A stretch of DNA of 64,000 nucleotides from Photorhabdus cinerea (lineage in GTDB: Bacteria > Pseudomonadota > Gammaproteobacteria > Enterobacterales > Enterobacteriaceae), in the NCBI RefSeq assembly GCF_011189575.1, contig NZ_PUJW01000019.1, forward strand, positions 1 through 64,000, written 5' to 3'. The notes beneath the pieces are model-generated. The model saw only the letters and a program-made list of their open reading frames with translations. It searched no databases and had not been told where the DNA came from. The translations under genes were made by a program, and so were the position numbers. Shown here piece after piece: positions 7,710 through 15,457 of the stretch. The first letter of the stretch is position 1. The number at the start of each line of letters is the position of its first letter.

Positions 7710-8072
7710 ATGAGTAATCAAACCTTAATTGAACGATACAGAAATCGTTTAATATCGGCAAAACTCGATGCAATGATGGGAAAGACTAATAGCCATTGTA
7801 TTCCCGTCAGTCTTCACGATGGCTCTATGTGTACTGTTGAATTATCCGAAGAGATATTAAAGAAGGCTTTGTATGTGTTTTTTGAAGCCCTTATTTATAA
7901 CGAACACAAACGAGAGAAAGCCGATAAATATATTTTAAATAGCTACAGTGATTATCTGTCTAAATACGGCGGGTTAACAAAGGAAGGTGATGATTTCATG
8001 TGTGCCCTCGTTAAATTAATTGCAGAAAGAGCTAAACACGGCGGATTTTCACCAGAATATACCTTTCAATAA
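7710..8072 (+). CDS. Hypothetical phage protein
   Basis: 120 residues from the ATG at 7710, chosen because AGAGGTATCT lies just upstream; the longer frame opens with TTG at 7683. Unrecognised. Contains a mixed block HCIPVSLHDGSMCTVELSEE followed by helices. Confidence 0.6.
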   Translation: MSNQTLIERYRNRLISAKLDAMMGKTNSHCIPVSLHDGSMCTVELSEEILKKALYVFFEALIYNEHKREKADKYILNSYSDYLSKYGGLTKEGDDFMCALVKLIAERAKHGGFSPEYTFQ

Positions 8073-8085
8073 ATAAGGACTCATA

Positions 8086-8376
8086 GTGAATATTACCCAT
8101 TTTAATTTCTCACAGAGAGCCATTCAAAGTGAGAAAGATGAAAAATATGAAATTGCGGCAATTCTCTGGAAGAAAGTCGCTGAACACGCCAAACACCAAG
8201 TTAACCGTGAATGGGCTGAATGTCGTGCTGAACTGAATTCAAATCGACATACGTTACATAAGCGTTATGAAGAACTGAAAGCCCGCACCAGCCAGCGCCG
8301 TAAAGAAGAACGAGAAAATAGAAAGCTTGCTACTGCACTCAAGACCCATATTGATAAAGAGGAAGCATCAGTATGA
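8086..8376 (+). CDS. ANR-like small transcription modulator
   Basis: 96 residues from a GTG. The N-terminal pattern (a small residue, then YEIAAILWKKVAEHAKHQVN followed by REWAECRA) matches the ANR/PerC group of short proteins that bind or modulate AraC-type and host regulators. The C-terminus is a Lys/Arg-rich helix. The next gene repeats the same architecture, so these look like diverged duplicates. Confidence 0.65.
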   Translation: MNITHFNFSQRAIQSEKDEKYEIAAILWKKVAEHAKHQVNREWAECRAELNSNRHTLHKRYEELKARTSQRRKEERENRKLATALKTHIDKEEASV

Positions 8377-8564
8377 AAGACTTTCACGAGTTAAGAGATG
8401 AAGCCAAAAGGCTTGAAAAACGCGGCCTGTTTAGGCGGGCTGCTAATGTCCACAGCGAAGCTATGAACTGGGCGCCGACAGATGAAGAGCGGGAATGTTG
8501 CGTTCTTGATGTCAACCGTTGCTCAAGAAAAGCCCGGTTAACACATAAATCGGGGGAATTGTAA
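8373..8564 (+). CDS. PerC/ANR-like small regulator
   Basis: 63 residues. AKRLEKRGLFRRAANVHSEA followed by a TDEERECCVLDVNRCSRKA block matches the PerC-type pattern (A..LE..G..RRAA.RW.....D.EREW...R..C) seen in prophage regulators of host genes. It overlaps the upstream ANR-like gene by 4 bases and the next gene by 1. Role is from family knowledge, not tested. Confidence 0.65.
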   Translation: MKDFHELRDEAKRLEKRGLFRRAANVHSEAMNWAPTDEERECCVLDVNRCSRKARLTHKSGEL

Positions 8565-8848
8565 TGGGCTACCAAAACAAACCCCACACGTTCGGTGTGA
8601 CCTCTGTCAGCAGAGAACCCAGAGTAACCCATAATCGCCGGCAGGCACATAAGTTAACACCGGAAGAATTTCTGTCACTGAATGCAGTGAAAGAGTATCT
8701 CGCGATTTATCCCGATAGCGTCAGACGTGATCCTGACACTGATGACATCTGGTTAAACAAAACGCTAATGATTATGTCTCTAGACCTGTGTCAGGAGAAG
8801 AAATTCAAGAAAGCCTTACTTAAGGCAATGAAAGAGCACGGAGTATAA
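8564..8848 (+). CDS. Hypothetical phage protein
   Basis: 94 residues, ATG overlapping the previous stop (TAATG). Starts MGYQNKPHTFGVTSVSREPR. Unrecognised; a YLAIYPDSVRRDPDTDDIWL block precedes a helical C-terminus. Confidence 0.6.
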   Translation: MGYQNKPHTFGVTSVSREPRVTHNRRQAHKLTPEEFLSLNAVKEYLAIYPDSVRRDPDTDDIWLNKTLMIMSLDLCQEKKFKKALLKAMKEHGV

Positions 8849-8850
8849 AA

Positions 8851-9591
8851 ATGAATAACATAACCACCCGCAATCAAACGGCCATGATGAGTAGCCGTGA
8901 AATTGCCGAGTTAACAGATAAACGTCACGATAACGTGATCCGTGACATCCGGGAAGTTCTGAAAGTCGTCTATAGCATTGAATTTGATTCCTCATTTTTG
9001 AGGAATAATAAAAATCAACACGTTACGCTCACTACAGGGATGGCTGTTGCGATTGATGAGCGCGGCTTCATCAGTGAAATTCTCCTTGATCGCCGGAATA
9101 CCGAAATCTTGATCACCGGATATGATGTAAAGCGTCGTGCCGCCATTATTGACCGCTGGTTTGCTTTAGAGTCTGACGCGACAAAACCAAAATCTCAGGC
9201 CGAGCTTAATCTTGCTTACGCCCTGGCGCAAGTAGAACAAGAACGCCGTCTTAATCAGGTTGAAGAAAAGGTTGAAGAAGTTTCCGAAACTATTGATCGC
9301 ATCAAGCAAGGCACTATTCCTGCCGGATGGGTGGGCTATTCCCTCCTCTGTGTCCAATGTGGCATGACTGATGCCAAGTGCCGAACCCTGGCAGAGGTCT
9401 ATAGCGTACCCACGGATAGCATCACCATCATGACACCAGATGGGCAAACTCGCCCGATGAAAATTGTATTTAAGGAAGACTTTATGAGCGCATTCCGTCT
9501 GATGATGAGCGAAGCGGAACAACGTAAATCCAAATGGTATCACCCAAACATGGGGTTATTTCAGGTTATCGGTTGGGAGGAAAAACAATGA
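8851..9591 (+). CDS. Rha-type phage regulatory protein
   Basis: 246 residues. Residues 10-110 match the Rha domain (MMSSREIAELTDKRHDNVIR, then ERGFISEILLDRRNTEILIT and GYDVKRRAAIIDRWFALE), a DNA-binding module of prophage regulators; in phi80 and P22 relatives it interferes with growth in IHF-deficient hosts. A coiled linker (about 125-155) joins a C-terminal domain (IPAGWVGYSLLCVQCGMTDA) reminiscent of the domain attached to other phage antirepressors. A candidate antirepressor for the non-cleavable CI-like protein (inference). Confidence 0.82.
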   Translation: MNNITTRNQTAMMSSREIAELTDKRHDNVIRDIREVLKVVYSIEFDSSFLRNNKNQHVTLTTGMAVAIDERGFISEILLDRRNTEILITGYDVKRRAAIIDRWFALESDATKPKSQAELNLAYALAQVEQERRLNQVEEKVEEVSETIDRIKQGTIPAGWVGYSLLCVQCGMTDAKCRTLAEVYSVPTDSITIMTPDGQTRPMKIVFKEDFMSAFRLMMSEAEQRKSKWYHPNMGLFQVIGWEEKQ

Positions 9592-10118
9592 TTATTCGTT
9601 CATGTCTGTTACGCGCTGCGTTGGTGTGTGTCGCTAAAGATGGTCCGCGCTATTACCTTTATGGGTTGCATATTACGCCTAAATACCTGGAATCAACCAA
9701 TGGTCACGTGGCTTTACGGTTAGAGCACGGTGTTAACACTCGCCGCAAAGCTATCATTCAGTTTCACGGGAATATCCCCAGAAAAGCAGAAACTACAGAA
9801 CTGTATTTTACCAAAGAACCTTATGCCGTACACCGGAGTATTACCGGGGCGAGAGTGGGATTCACTGCTTTATCAATACTGGATGGTCGCTTTCCTGATT
9901 TAGACCGCGTCATGCCAGAGAACACGGAAAATGTTATCCCTCATTTTCAAGCTTGTTATCTGGCTTACCCACAAAAAATGTTCGGTGCTGATTCAATACT
10001 TATCACCGTTTCCATGCAACCGTCAGGCATGACAAGCAGCTGCTTAATGAAGTTTAGCGACAACATCAATCTGCGTTACGGCAATCCTCAATTTGTCGTT
10101 ATGCCATGCCGGGCATAA
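9588..10118 (+). CDS. Sliding-clamp-like (DnaN-fold) phage protein
   Basis: 176 residues from the ATG at 9588, with GGGAGGAAAAACA upstream. The N-terminal CLLRAALVCVAKDGPRYYLYG and STNGHVALRLE resemble the beta-clamp strand-helix and (A/T)TDGHRLAL motifs. LSILDGRFPDLDRVMPEN closely matches the clamp motif (EG.FPDY.RVLP). At 176 residues it has room for one or two clamp domains, not three. Possible roles: a clamp mimic that recruits or blocks host polymerase, or a structural homologue with another job. Fold call is inference from motifs. Confidence 0.62.
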   Translation: MIIRSCLLRAALVCVAKDGPRYYLYGLHITPKYLESTNGHVALRLEHGVNTRRKAIIQFHGNIPRKAETTELYFTKEPYAVHRSITGARVGFTALSILDGRFPDLDRVMPENTENVIPHFQACYLAYPQKMFGADSILITVSMQPSGMTSSCLMKFSDNINLRYGNPQFVVMPCRA

Positions 10119-10127
10119 GGGGGAGTA

Positions 10128-10343
10128 ATGAGAATTAAATATCTCGACGAAGGCGCGGTATCAAAAATCATTGTGACCGGCTTTATAACCGAACGCCGCA
10201 AACATAACCGTTGTATCGATGCTGCTTTGGTAATGACGCCCGTGCGCGCTTCGTCTGTCGGCTTTCTGTTAAAGAAAACCACCATCACTGGCAAAACAGC
10301 GCACATATTGCGGGCATACAAAATCATTTGCAGGGAGAGCTAA
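10128..10343 (+). CDS. Hypothetical phage protein
   Basis: 71 residues, basic, ATG preceded by GGGGGAGTA. Unrecognised (MRIKYLDEGAVSKIIVTGFI). Spaced 9 bases from the clamp-like gene. Confidence 0.55.
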   Translation: MRIKYLDEGAVSKIIVTGFITERRKHNRCIDAALVMTPVRASSVGFLLKKTTITGKTAHILRAYKIICRES

Positions 10344-10345
10344 TA

Positions 10346-10591
10346 GTGACAGAGGAAGATCGCGAGCGTGTGGATACCGATAATGAACTAGTCAGAACTC
10401 TATTTCACATCGACGACGGCAGGAACTATACACAACGGATCATCCACTGCATGAGAAAAAATTACTACATCCACGAGGGCATTTGCCCTCATCCACCCCC
10501 CGCGCCGCAAGTGGCCGGGGTGAAGTTGACGCCAGTTAAGAAGGCCAAGAAACGTCGCAAATCACGTAATAAGGGGCAAGAAAATGAATAA
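10346..10591 (+). CDS. Hypothetical phage protein with basic tail
   Basis: 81 residues from the GTG at 10346 behind GGGAGAGC; the longer in-frame start overlaps the previous gene too far. Ends in a Lys/Arg-rich tail (KKAKKRRKSRNK) likely to bind nucleic acid. Unrecognised. Confidence 0.55.
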   Translation: MTEEDRERVDTDNELVRTLFHIDDGRNYTQRIIHCMRKNYYIHEGICPHPPPAPQVAGVKLTPVKKAKKRRKSRNKGQENE

Positions 10592-10850
10592 ATGCCAGAA
10601 GAACGGAAACAAATTAACGGTCTGTAGCGCATTAGCAAAAGCACTTGAATTCGGTTCGCCCACAAAACGAAGCAAGGGGCTATTTCTACCGATGAGGTTC
10701 AATATAAAAACCGGAGAGCCGGGCACTGATATTGTTCAATTGCATTCTGGTGAATTTATCGGCAGTGGCGTCATGGTGGATTATTGCCCTTTTTGCGGGC
10801 AAGACATCGACACGGTTAGTCACCAAAAACACAGCAAAGCCAATGAGTAA
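10584..10850 (+). CDS. Small phage protein with CPFCG zinc knuckle
   Basis: 88 residues. A CPFCGQDI motif near residue 68 is half of a zinc ribbon; an upstream Cys (CQKNGN or CSALAK) could complete the site. Many phage early regions carry such restriction-alleviation-like (Lar-type) or zinc-finger proteins, but I cannot assign it. Confidence 0.6.
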   Translation: MNKCQKNGNKLTVCSALAKALEFGSPTKRSKGLFLPMRFNIKTGEPGTDIVQLHSGEFIGSGVMVDYCPFCGQDIDTVSHQKHSKANE

Positions 10851-10866
10851 CAGGAGGAAATCAGCA

Positions 10867-11256
10867 ATGACAATCATTCTTGGTAACGGACGAATTAACC
10901 TTGATGCACTCAAAACCATAGAAGATCACCTTCGGGCACTGTCGCTGGCTAACCAGACGCTGGACCTCATTAAGCATCAGTTGAAAGCATCTTCAAACAA
11001 AGATAGCGACTGGTTCAATAAGGCGACTACCGCCCACAGATCATGGTTCTGGATGCGCTCACGTATCTGCGAACGGCTTTCCATCCTGCGTCAGCAAGAA
11101 AAGGAAATGAACCGCATGCGTTGGCATTATCGGAATGAATTTCTGGTGCGGGAACTGCAAAGCAGGGTTTCCCCAGAAACATTCAGTGAATGCGCCCACG
11201 CCGCCAACGCCAGAGCGGATATGGAACTAAATACCAAACTGGGGGAAATGGAATGA
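10867..11256 (+). CDS. Hypothetical phage protein
   Basis: 129 residues from the ATG at 10867, chosen for the strong AACAGGAGGAAATCAGC ribosome site. Helical, Trp- and Arg-rich middle (AHRSWFWMRSRICERL). Unrecognised. Confidence 0.6.
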   Translation: MTIILGNGRINLDALKTIEDHLRALSLANQTLDLIKHQLKASSNKDSDWFNKATTAHRSWFWMRSRICERLSILRQQEKEMNRMRWHYRNEFLVRELQSRVSPETFSECAHAANARADMELNTKLGEME

Positions 11257-11474
11257 GCAAAAGCTTAATGGATACTGCCACTTTTTGGGAAATAACCAAG
11301 TACCTACTCCAAGAAGAGCACGGCAACAATATAAGAATGACTATCACAGAACTGAATGACATGATCGATAAAACCATTCGTTCCGCCGTACATATCGCAC
11401 AACCGATGAGAAATAAAATGGCAATCAGAGCCTGGAATGGGAGAAAGGATAATGACAAACAAAGAACAATTTGA
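11253..11474 (+). CDS. Hypothetical phage protein
   Basis: 73 residues from the ATG at 11253, preceded by GGGGGAAATGGA and overlapping the previous gene by 4 bases. Starts MSKSLMDTATFWEITKYLLQ. Unrecognised. Confidence 0.55.
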   Translation: MSKSLMDTATFWEITKYLLQEEHGNNIRMTITELNDMIDKTIRSAVHIAQPMRNKMAIRAWNGRKDNDKQRTI

Positions 11475-11637
11475 AAAATGGCTCACAGAAACTTATCCGT
11501 GGGGTGAGGAAGAGTTAGAAAAAGCTTTCTTTCAGGAAGAATACCAATACTACATCAGTGACGGCAACGCATTGCATTTTGCGTGGGCAGGCTGGAAAGC
11601 TCGGTGTGAAGTTCGAGTGGAAGGAGGAAAGTCATGA
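11452..11637 (+). CDS. Small phage protein
   Basis: 61 residues from the ATG at 11452 behind GAGAAAGGATA. EQFEKWLTETYP...HFAWAGWKARCE resembles widespread short phage proteins that end in W..W.A...; function unknown in that family. Confidence 0.6.
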   Translation: MTNKEQFEKWLTETYPWGEEELEKAFFQEEYQYYISDGNALHFAWAGWKARCEVRVEGGKS

Positions 11638-11957
11638 TCAATAACTCATTCCACTTAACCCAAGTAATAGCCTCAGCATGGGGTGATCCATCTAATATCA
11701 CCGATGCAGTTTGGGATGCCGGTTACAGAAAAGCCGATAGAACACCGGAAGAGATGGTATTGATGACACTTAAAGTCATCAAGGATTCTCATTACAGCGA
11801 TATTCCATATGAGTATTGGCCCAAAGATTTAGAAGATGTACTTGTTGCTGAATTAAGCTTCCTAATTGATGATCTCGTCTGGAACGACAAGACAACGCCG
11901 GCAACAGTGGCAAGGATAATTTTGGAGAACGGTCATCAGAAAAGGGATAAGAAATGA
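11634..11957 (+). CDS. Hypothetical phage protein
   Basis: 107 residues, acidic, ATG overlapping the previous stop by 4 bases and preceded by GGAGGAAAGTC. Unrecognised. It overlaps xis by 4 bases. Confidence 0.6.
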   Translation: MINNSFHLTQVIASAWGDPSNITDAVWDAGYRKADRTPEEMVLMTLKVIKDSHYSDIPYEYWPKDLEDVLVAELSFLIDDLVWNDKTTPATVARIILENGHQKRDKK

Positions 11958-12145
11958 ATCAATCGCCATATATCAAAACAAAGGAATTAGCCGAGCGATA
12001 CAGTGTAAAGCCACACACCATAAGGCTATGGGTGAGTAATGGGAAGCAAAAAAGGGAGGGCTTCCCAAAACCCAAGTTTAAATCCGATCAACTTAATTTC
12101 CTGTGGCAAGATATTCTTGACTGGGAGAACGGGAAACAATTTTAG
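11954..12145 (+). CDS. xis: Excisionase / AlpA-like DNA-binding protein
   Basis: 63 residues with a winged MerR-like helix-turn-helix (TKELAERYSVKPHTIRLWVS). Such proteins bend att DNA and direct the integrase toward excision. The gene's last 53 bases overlap the 3' end of int on the other strand, so their transcripts are antisense to each other. Confidence 0.8.
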   Translation: MNQSPYIKTKELAERYSVKPHTIRLWVSNGKQKREGFPKPKFKSDQLNFLWQDILDWENGKQF

Positions 12146-13355
12146 TCAGTTTATCCCACCAGCGTTCATATGCTTCCTTTTGTTCATTCAGGTAGGTGTG
12201 CTTATCGTACACCTGCCATACGCCCGGCAGCTTATGACCGATCATAGTTTCAGCCACATGGGGTGGCGTTAATTCAGCAACCCCAGTACGCATCGTTCTA
12301 CGTAAATCGTGAATTGACCAAGGCGCATAAGAATCATCAAAATACTTAGACATTTTTTTACTGAGATATTCTATCATTCTCGTGTGTGACGATTCAGCAA
12401 AAGGTTTCCCACTGGATACAACAAATAGATATTCACTACCACGATTTAATGTTTTTGCCTGTTCAATTAGTTCTTTAGCTTCTGAGATAATCGGTCTGAC
12501 AATAGGTTTTTTGGATCTCCTCCCCGTTTTATGATTTGCAGGAGGAACAACCCACATATTTTTCTCATAATCAAAATCAGTGACTTTTGCCTTTAATAAT
12601 TCACCAATTCGGCACCCAAATAACAGACACAGCTTTACTATCAGTGCATTACGTGGGTTATATTTAGGGGCATTAATAATACGAAAAAGAACCATTAATT
12701 CCCCCTCACTTAATGTCCTCCCTCCCATATCAGTATCAATGTCAATATCAGTATTCGGTTCCCTCCCTTTTAAATCATTGGATACAACATCAGATAACGG
12801 GGTAATATTTGTCATTCCTCTCCGAACCGCCCATCTATGTGCCGTTTTAGAATATCTCAATATTCGCGCCCCAATTGATGGAAGCTGTTTAGCTACGTCT
12901 TCGATTAAAGCAAGCCAGACATGCAGCGTCACGGCATCGTGAGGCAGTTTACCAATTCTCGGGAAAACATGAATTTCGAAAGAGCGTAAGATTTCATCAG
13001 CTTTAACTTTAGAGCCTTCCATTGTCGTTTTCCACCATCCCCGCATAAGTCCTTCCACAGTGACCGCACTCAATGCAGATTCTTTTCGAACCTGTTTAAC
13101 TATCTTAGGATTTCGGTGTTGTTCCAGTTCCCCGCGATAAGAGATCACCGAGTCACGAGCATCTTTTAAGCTCGTCGCCGGATAAGTGCCGATATCAATT
13201 CGATCCCCTTTCCCATCCCACCGATACCTGAACTGAAAGATAACCTTCCCTTTGGGAGTAACGCGAACGGATAAGCCATCTCTATCGGACTTGGTAATCA
13301 TTTTTTCTTGTGGTTTGCCGCTGACTGAACGCAGCCATGAATCAGTAATAGCCAT
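12093..13355 (-). CDS. int: Tyrosine integrase (P4/DUF4102 type)
   Basis: 420 residues. An arm-binding N-terminal domain (MAITDSWLRS; DRDGLSVRVTPKGKVIFQFR) and core-binding region precede a catalytic domain with the Arg in LLFGCRIGEL, His349 and Arg352 in HDLRRT, His374 in GHKLPG and the probable nucleophile Tyr383 in VYDKHTY. It should recombine attP with the chromosome. Its neighbour is the 3' end of moaC rather than a tRNA, so the attachment site is probably there. Transcription runs inward from the prophage end. Confidence 0.93.
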   Translation of the reverse strand: MAITDSWLRSVSGKPQEKMITKSDRDGLSVRVTPKGKVIFQFRYRWDGKGDRIDIGTYPATSLKDARDSVISYRGELEQHRNPKIVKQVRKESALSAVTVEGLMRGWWKTTMEGSKVKADEILRSFEIHVFPRIGKLPHDAVTLHVWLALIEDVAKQLPSIGARILRYSKTAHRWAVRRGMTNITPLSDVVSNDLKGREPNTDIDIDTDMGGRTLSEGELMVLFRIINAPKYNPRNALIVKLCLLFGCRIGELLKAKVTDFDYEKNMWVVPPANHKTGRRSKKPIVRPIISEAKELIEQAKTLNRGSEYLFVVSSGKPFAESSHTRMIEYLSKKMSKYFDDSYAPWSIHDLRRTMRTGVAELTPPHVAETMIGHKLPGVWQVYDKHTYLNEQKEAYERWWDKLTKIVSRSPSQEYLATGN

Positions 13356-13392
13356 ATTAATTTCCTCAAAATAATATGGCTCTTAATGTAAT

Positions 13393-13416
13393 TTATGTAC
13401 ACCAGCATGTACATAA
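13393..13416. promoter_or_regulatory. Inverted repeat upstream of int
   Basis: TTATGTACA and TGTACATAA form a perfect 9-bp dyad with a six-base spacer, 38 bases upstream of the int start. It is a candidate operator of int or an integrase/excisionase arm site. The rest of 13356-13559 is AT-rich with no gene. Confidence 0.45.
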
Positions 13417-13544
13417 TTTTCATGACACAATATGAATATTTATGATTATCACTGACTAAGACGAACCCGTTAAAAATAAATTTTCATTTAAAATCAAAAT
13501 ATTAAACAAAATCCCATGACTATTTATGTTCACATATGATGATG

Positions 13545-13575
13545 CATGAGCAATCAGCATTATTCCACCTTAAAA
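13545..13575. other. Probable prophage attachment site (attR) at the moaC 3' end
   Basis: Host sequence stops here. MoaC ends at ...HFKVE, a few residues shorter than the E. coli protein as I recall it, and the expected overlapping moaD is absent. The integrase gene starts 205 bases away. The core cannot be defined without the other prophage end, so the limits are approximate. Confidence 0.4.
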
Positions 13576-14036
13576 TGGCCTAATTTCCCACCTATCTTCT
13601 CCAGTAAACGAACTGGCCCAATGACCATATCTTTCTGTACTGCTTTACACATATCGTAAATTGTCAAAGCCGCGACTGATGCCGCTGTCAGTGCCTCCAT
13701 TTCAACGCCGGTTCTCCCTGTCAGACGGCAACAAGATTCAATTCTCACCCGGTTATATTCTGTCTGGGCTTCTAGCAGAATTTCTACTTTAGTCAGCAAT
13801 AATGGATGACAAAGCGGGATTAGCTCCCATGTACGCTTTGCTGCCTGAATACCCGCAATCCGGGCGGTTGCAAACACATCACCTTTGTGATGACTACCAT
13901 CAATAATCATTACCAATGTTTCTGGCTTCATTTCAACAAAAGCTTCTGCCCGTGCCTCACGTGATGTGTCGGCTTTCGCAGAAACATCAACCATATGGGC
14001 TTCACCGGTAGAATTAATGTGAGTCAATTGGGACAT
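13560..14036 (-). CDS. moaC: Cyclic pyranopterin monophosphate synthase
   Basis: MoaC converts the 3',8-cyclo-GTP made by MoaA into cyclic pyranopterin monophosphate, the first stable molybdopterin intermediate. The 158-residue protein has the conserved LIPLCHPL loop and the VEMEALTA block with its catalytic acidic and Lys residues (DMCKAVQKD). It follows moaA by 38 bases with no moaB between, unlike E. coli. Downstream, moaD is replaced by prophage sequence, so MoaD/MoaE must be encoded beyond the prophage or elsewhere. Confidence 0.96.
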   Translation of the reverse strand: MSQLTHINSTGEAHMVDVSAKADTSREARAEAFVEMKPETLVMIIDGSHHKGDVFATARIAGIQAAKRTWELIPLCHPLLLTKVEILLEAQTEYNRVRIESCCRLTGRTGVEMEALTAASVAALTIYDMCKAVQKDMVIGPVRLLEKIGGKLGHFKVE

Positions 14037-14074
14037 TCCTGGCTCCTGAAAAAAACAATATCAAGACAGTCAAA

Positions 14075-15055
14075 TTAACCGCCGATAACAGAAAGATTTG
14101 GGGTGATACCGCTGTCACCTTGATGAAGGAAATGGGTTTCCCGTTTATGACGTAACCCTCCCTGAATACGCAATTTCAGATCATCCAGTTGTTCTTCATT
14201 CGATAACAAATCTCGCAGTGGTATCCCCTGTTCACCAAATAGGCATAAGTGAAGATTACCTATTGCGGAAACACGCAGACGATTACAGCTCCGACAGAAA
14301 TCTTTTTCATAAGGCATAATCAGACCAATTTCTCCCTGATAATCAGGATGACTGAAAACCTGAGCCGGACCATCACTACGTGAGCGTTGAAGTTGATTCC
14401 AACCATTGCGTAACAAGTGTTCACGAATAGTCTCACCGGGAATGTGATATTTGCGAAACATTTCACCACCGTCACCGGTCTCCATTAATTCAATAAATCG
14501 CAATTGAATCGGACGATCTTTTATCCAATGCAGGAAAGCTGGCAGACTGATATCATTAACGTCTTTCATCAGCACCACATTAACCTTCACTTTACTGAAT
14601 CCCGCTTCAAATGCCGCATCAATCCCCCCCATCACCTGAAAAAATTTGTCCTGTCCGGTAATCGCATGAAACTGGCGGGGATCTAGCGAATCCATACTGA
14701 CATTCACCGCGGTTAAACCAGCCTCTTTCCATCTGGCAACATCACGTTCCATCCGATAACCATTTGTAGTCACAGCAAGGGTTTTAATTAATTTATTTTC
14801 ACGAATAGAGGAAATGATGTCAGTGAAATCACGGCGCATAGTTGGTTCGCCACCTGTCAAACGTATTTTCTCTGTACCAAGATCAGCAAACGCTCGACCA
14901 ATATAACGGATTTCGGATAATGTCAAAAAGGAATGGTGCCCGCGAGGTTTATAACCATCCGGCAGGCAATAAGTGCACCGAAAATTACATACATCAGTGA
15001 TTGAGAGCCTCAAGTAATAAAACTTGCGGGCAAAAGCATCTGTGAGTTGTTCCAC
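14075..15055 (-). CDS. moaA: GTP 3',8-cyclase (radical SAM)
   Basis: MoaA starts molybdopterin synthesis by rearranging GTP with a SAM radical. The radical-SAM motif CNFRCTYC is near residue 24, the second cluster motif CRSCNRLRVSAIGNLHLC is near the C-terminus, and the protein ends in the essential Gly-Gly. I choose the GTG at 15055 (GGAAGGTG upstream; protein then starts (M)EQLTDAFARK as in E. coli, 326 residues) over an ATG at 15100 that lies inside the riboswitch. Expression should respond to molybdenum cofactor. Confidence 0.96.
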   Translation of the reverse strand: MEQLTDAFARKFYYLRLSITDVCNFRCTYCLPDGYKPRGHHSFLTLSEIRYIGRAFADLGTEKIRLTGGEPTMRRDFTDIISSIRENKLIKTLAVTTNGYRMERDVARWKEAGLTAVNVSMDSLDPRQFHAITGQDKFFQVMGGIDAAFEAGFSKVKVNVVLMKDVNDISLPAFLHWIKDRPIQLRFIELMETGDGGEMFRKYHIPGETIREHLLRNGWNQLQRSRSDGPAQVFSHPDYQGEIGLIMPYEKDFCRSCNRLRVSAIGNLHLCLFGEQGIPLRDLLSNEEQLDDLKLRIQGGLRHKRETHFLHQGDSGITPNLSVIGG

Positions 15056-15062
15056 AATAACA

Positions 15063-15180
15063 CCTTCCAAATATGGGAGATGCGGGCATTTCTGCACCAC
15101 ACCCTGGTGACTCAGTGGTCACGGCCAAAGCATCATATCGCTGTACAAAACGGTGACTTAGATGCAGAAGCTAGGAGTTA
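15063..15180 (-). ncRNA. Moco riboswitch in the moaA leader
   Basis: The leader read leftward carries the conserved pieces of the E. coli moaA molybdenum-cofactor RNA in order: ACTCCTAGC-TCTGCA, GATGCTTTGGCCGTGAC, CACCAGGG, AAATG and CATCTCCCATAT-TTGGAAGGTGT immediately before the start codon. The ribosome site is inside the 3' part, so ligand binding can mask it. Recognition is from memory of the E. coli element; boundaries are approximate. Confidence 0.85.
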
Positions 15181-15457
15181 ATTTCAACACCTATGATTTA
15201 GTGTAAAACGACATTCTCAATATAAATTCTAGCGCTTAAAAAAGAAAAATGCGAATATCCACTTTCGTTATATAATTTATTATACAATGACTTAGCAAAC
15301 GCCAGAACAAATAACAGACAATCATATGCTTATTGGTAAAAACATTTTGGTAAAAACATTGTGCTAAATCACAACACTTATCCGGTTAATCGTGTTTTAT
15401 AATAAATTACGCTAAAATTATTCGGTAAATATAAGTTCAGTCAGCAACAGGAATTCT

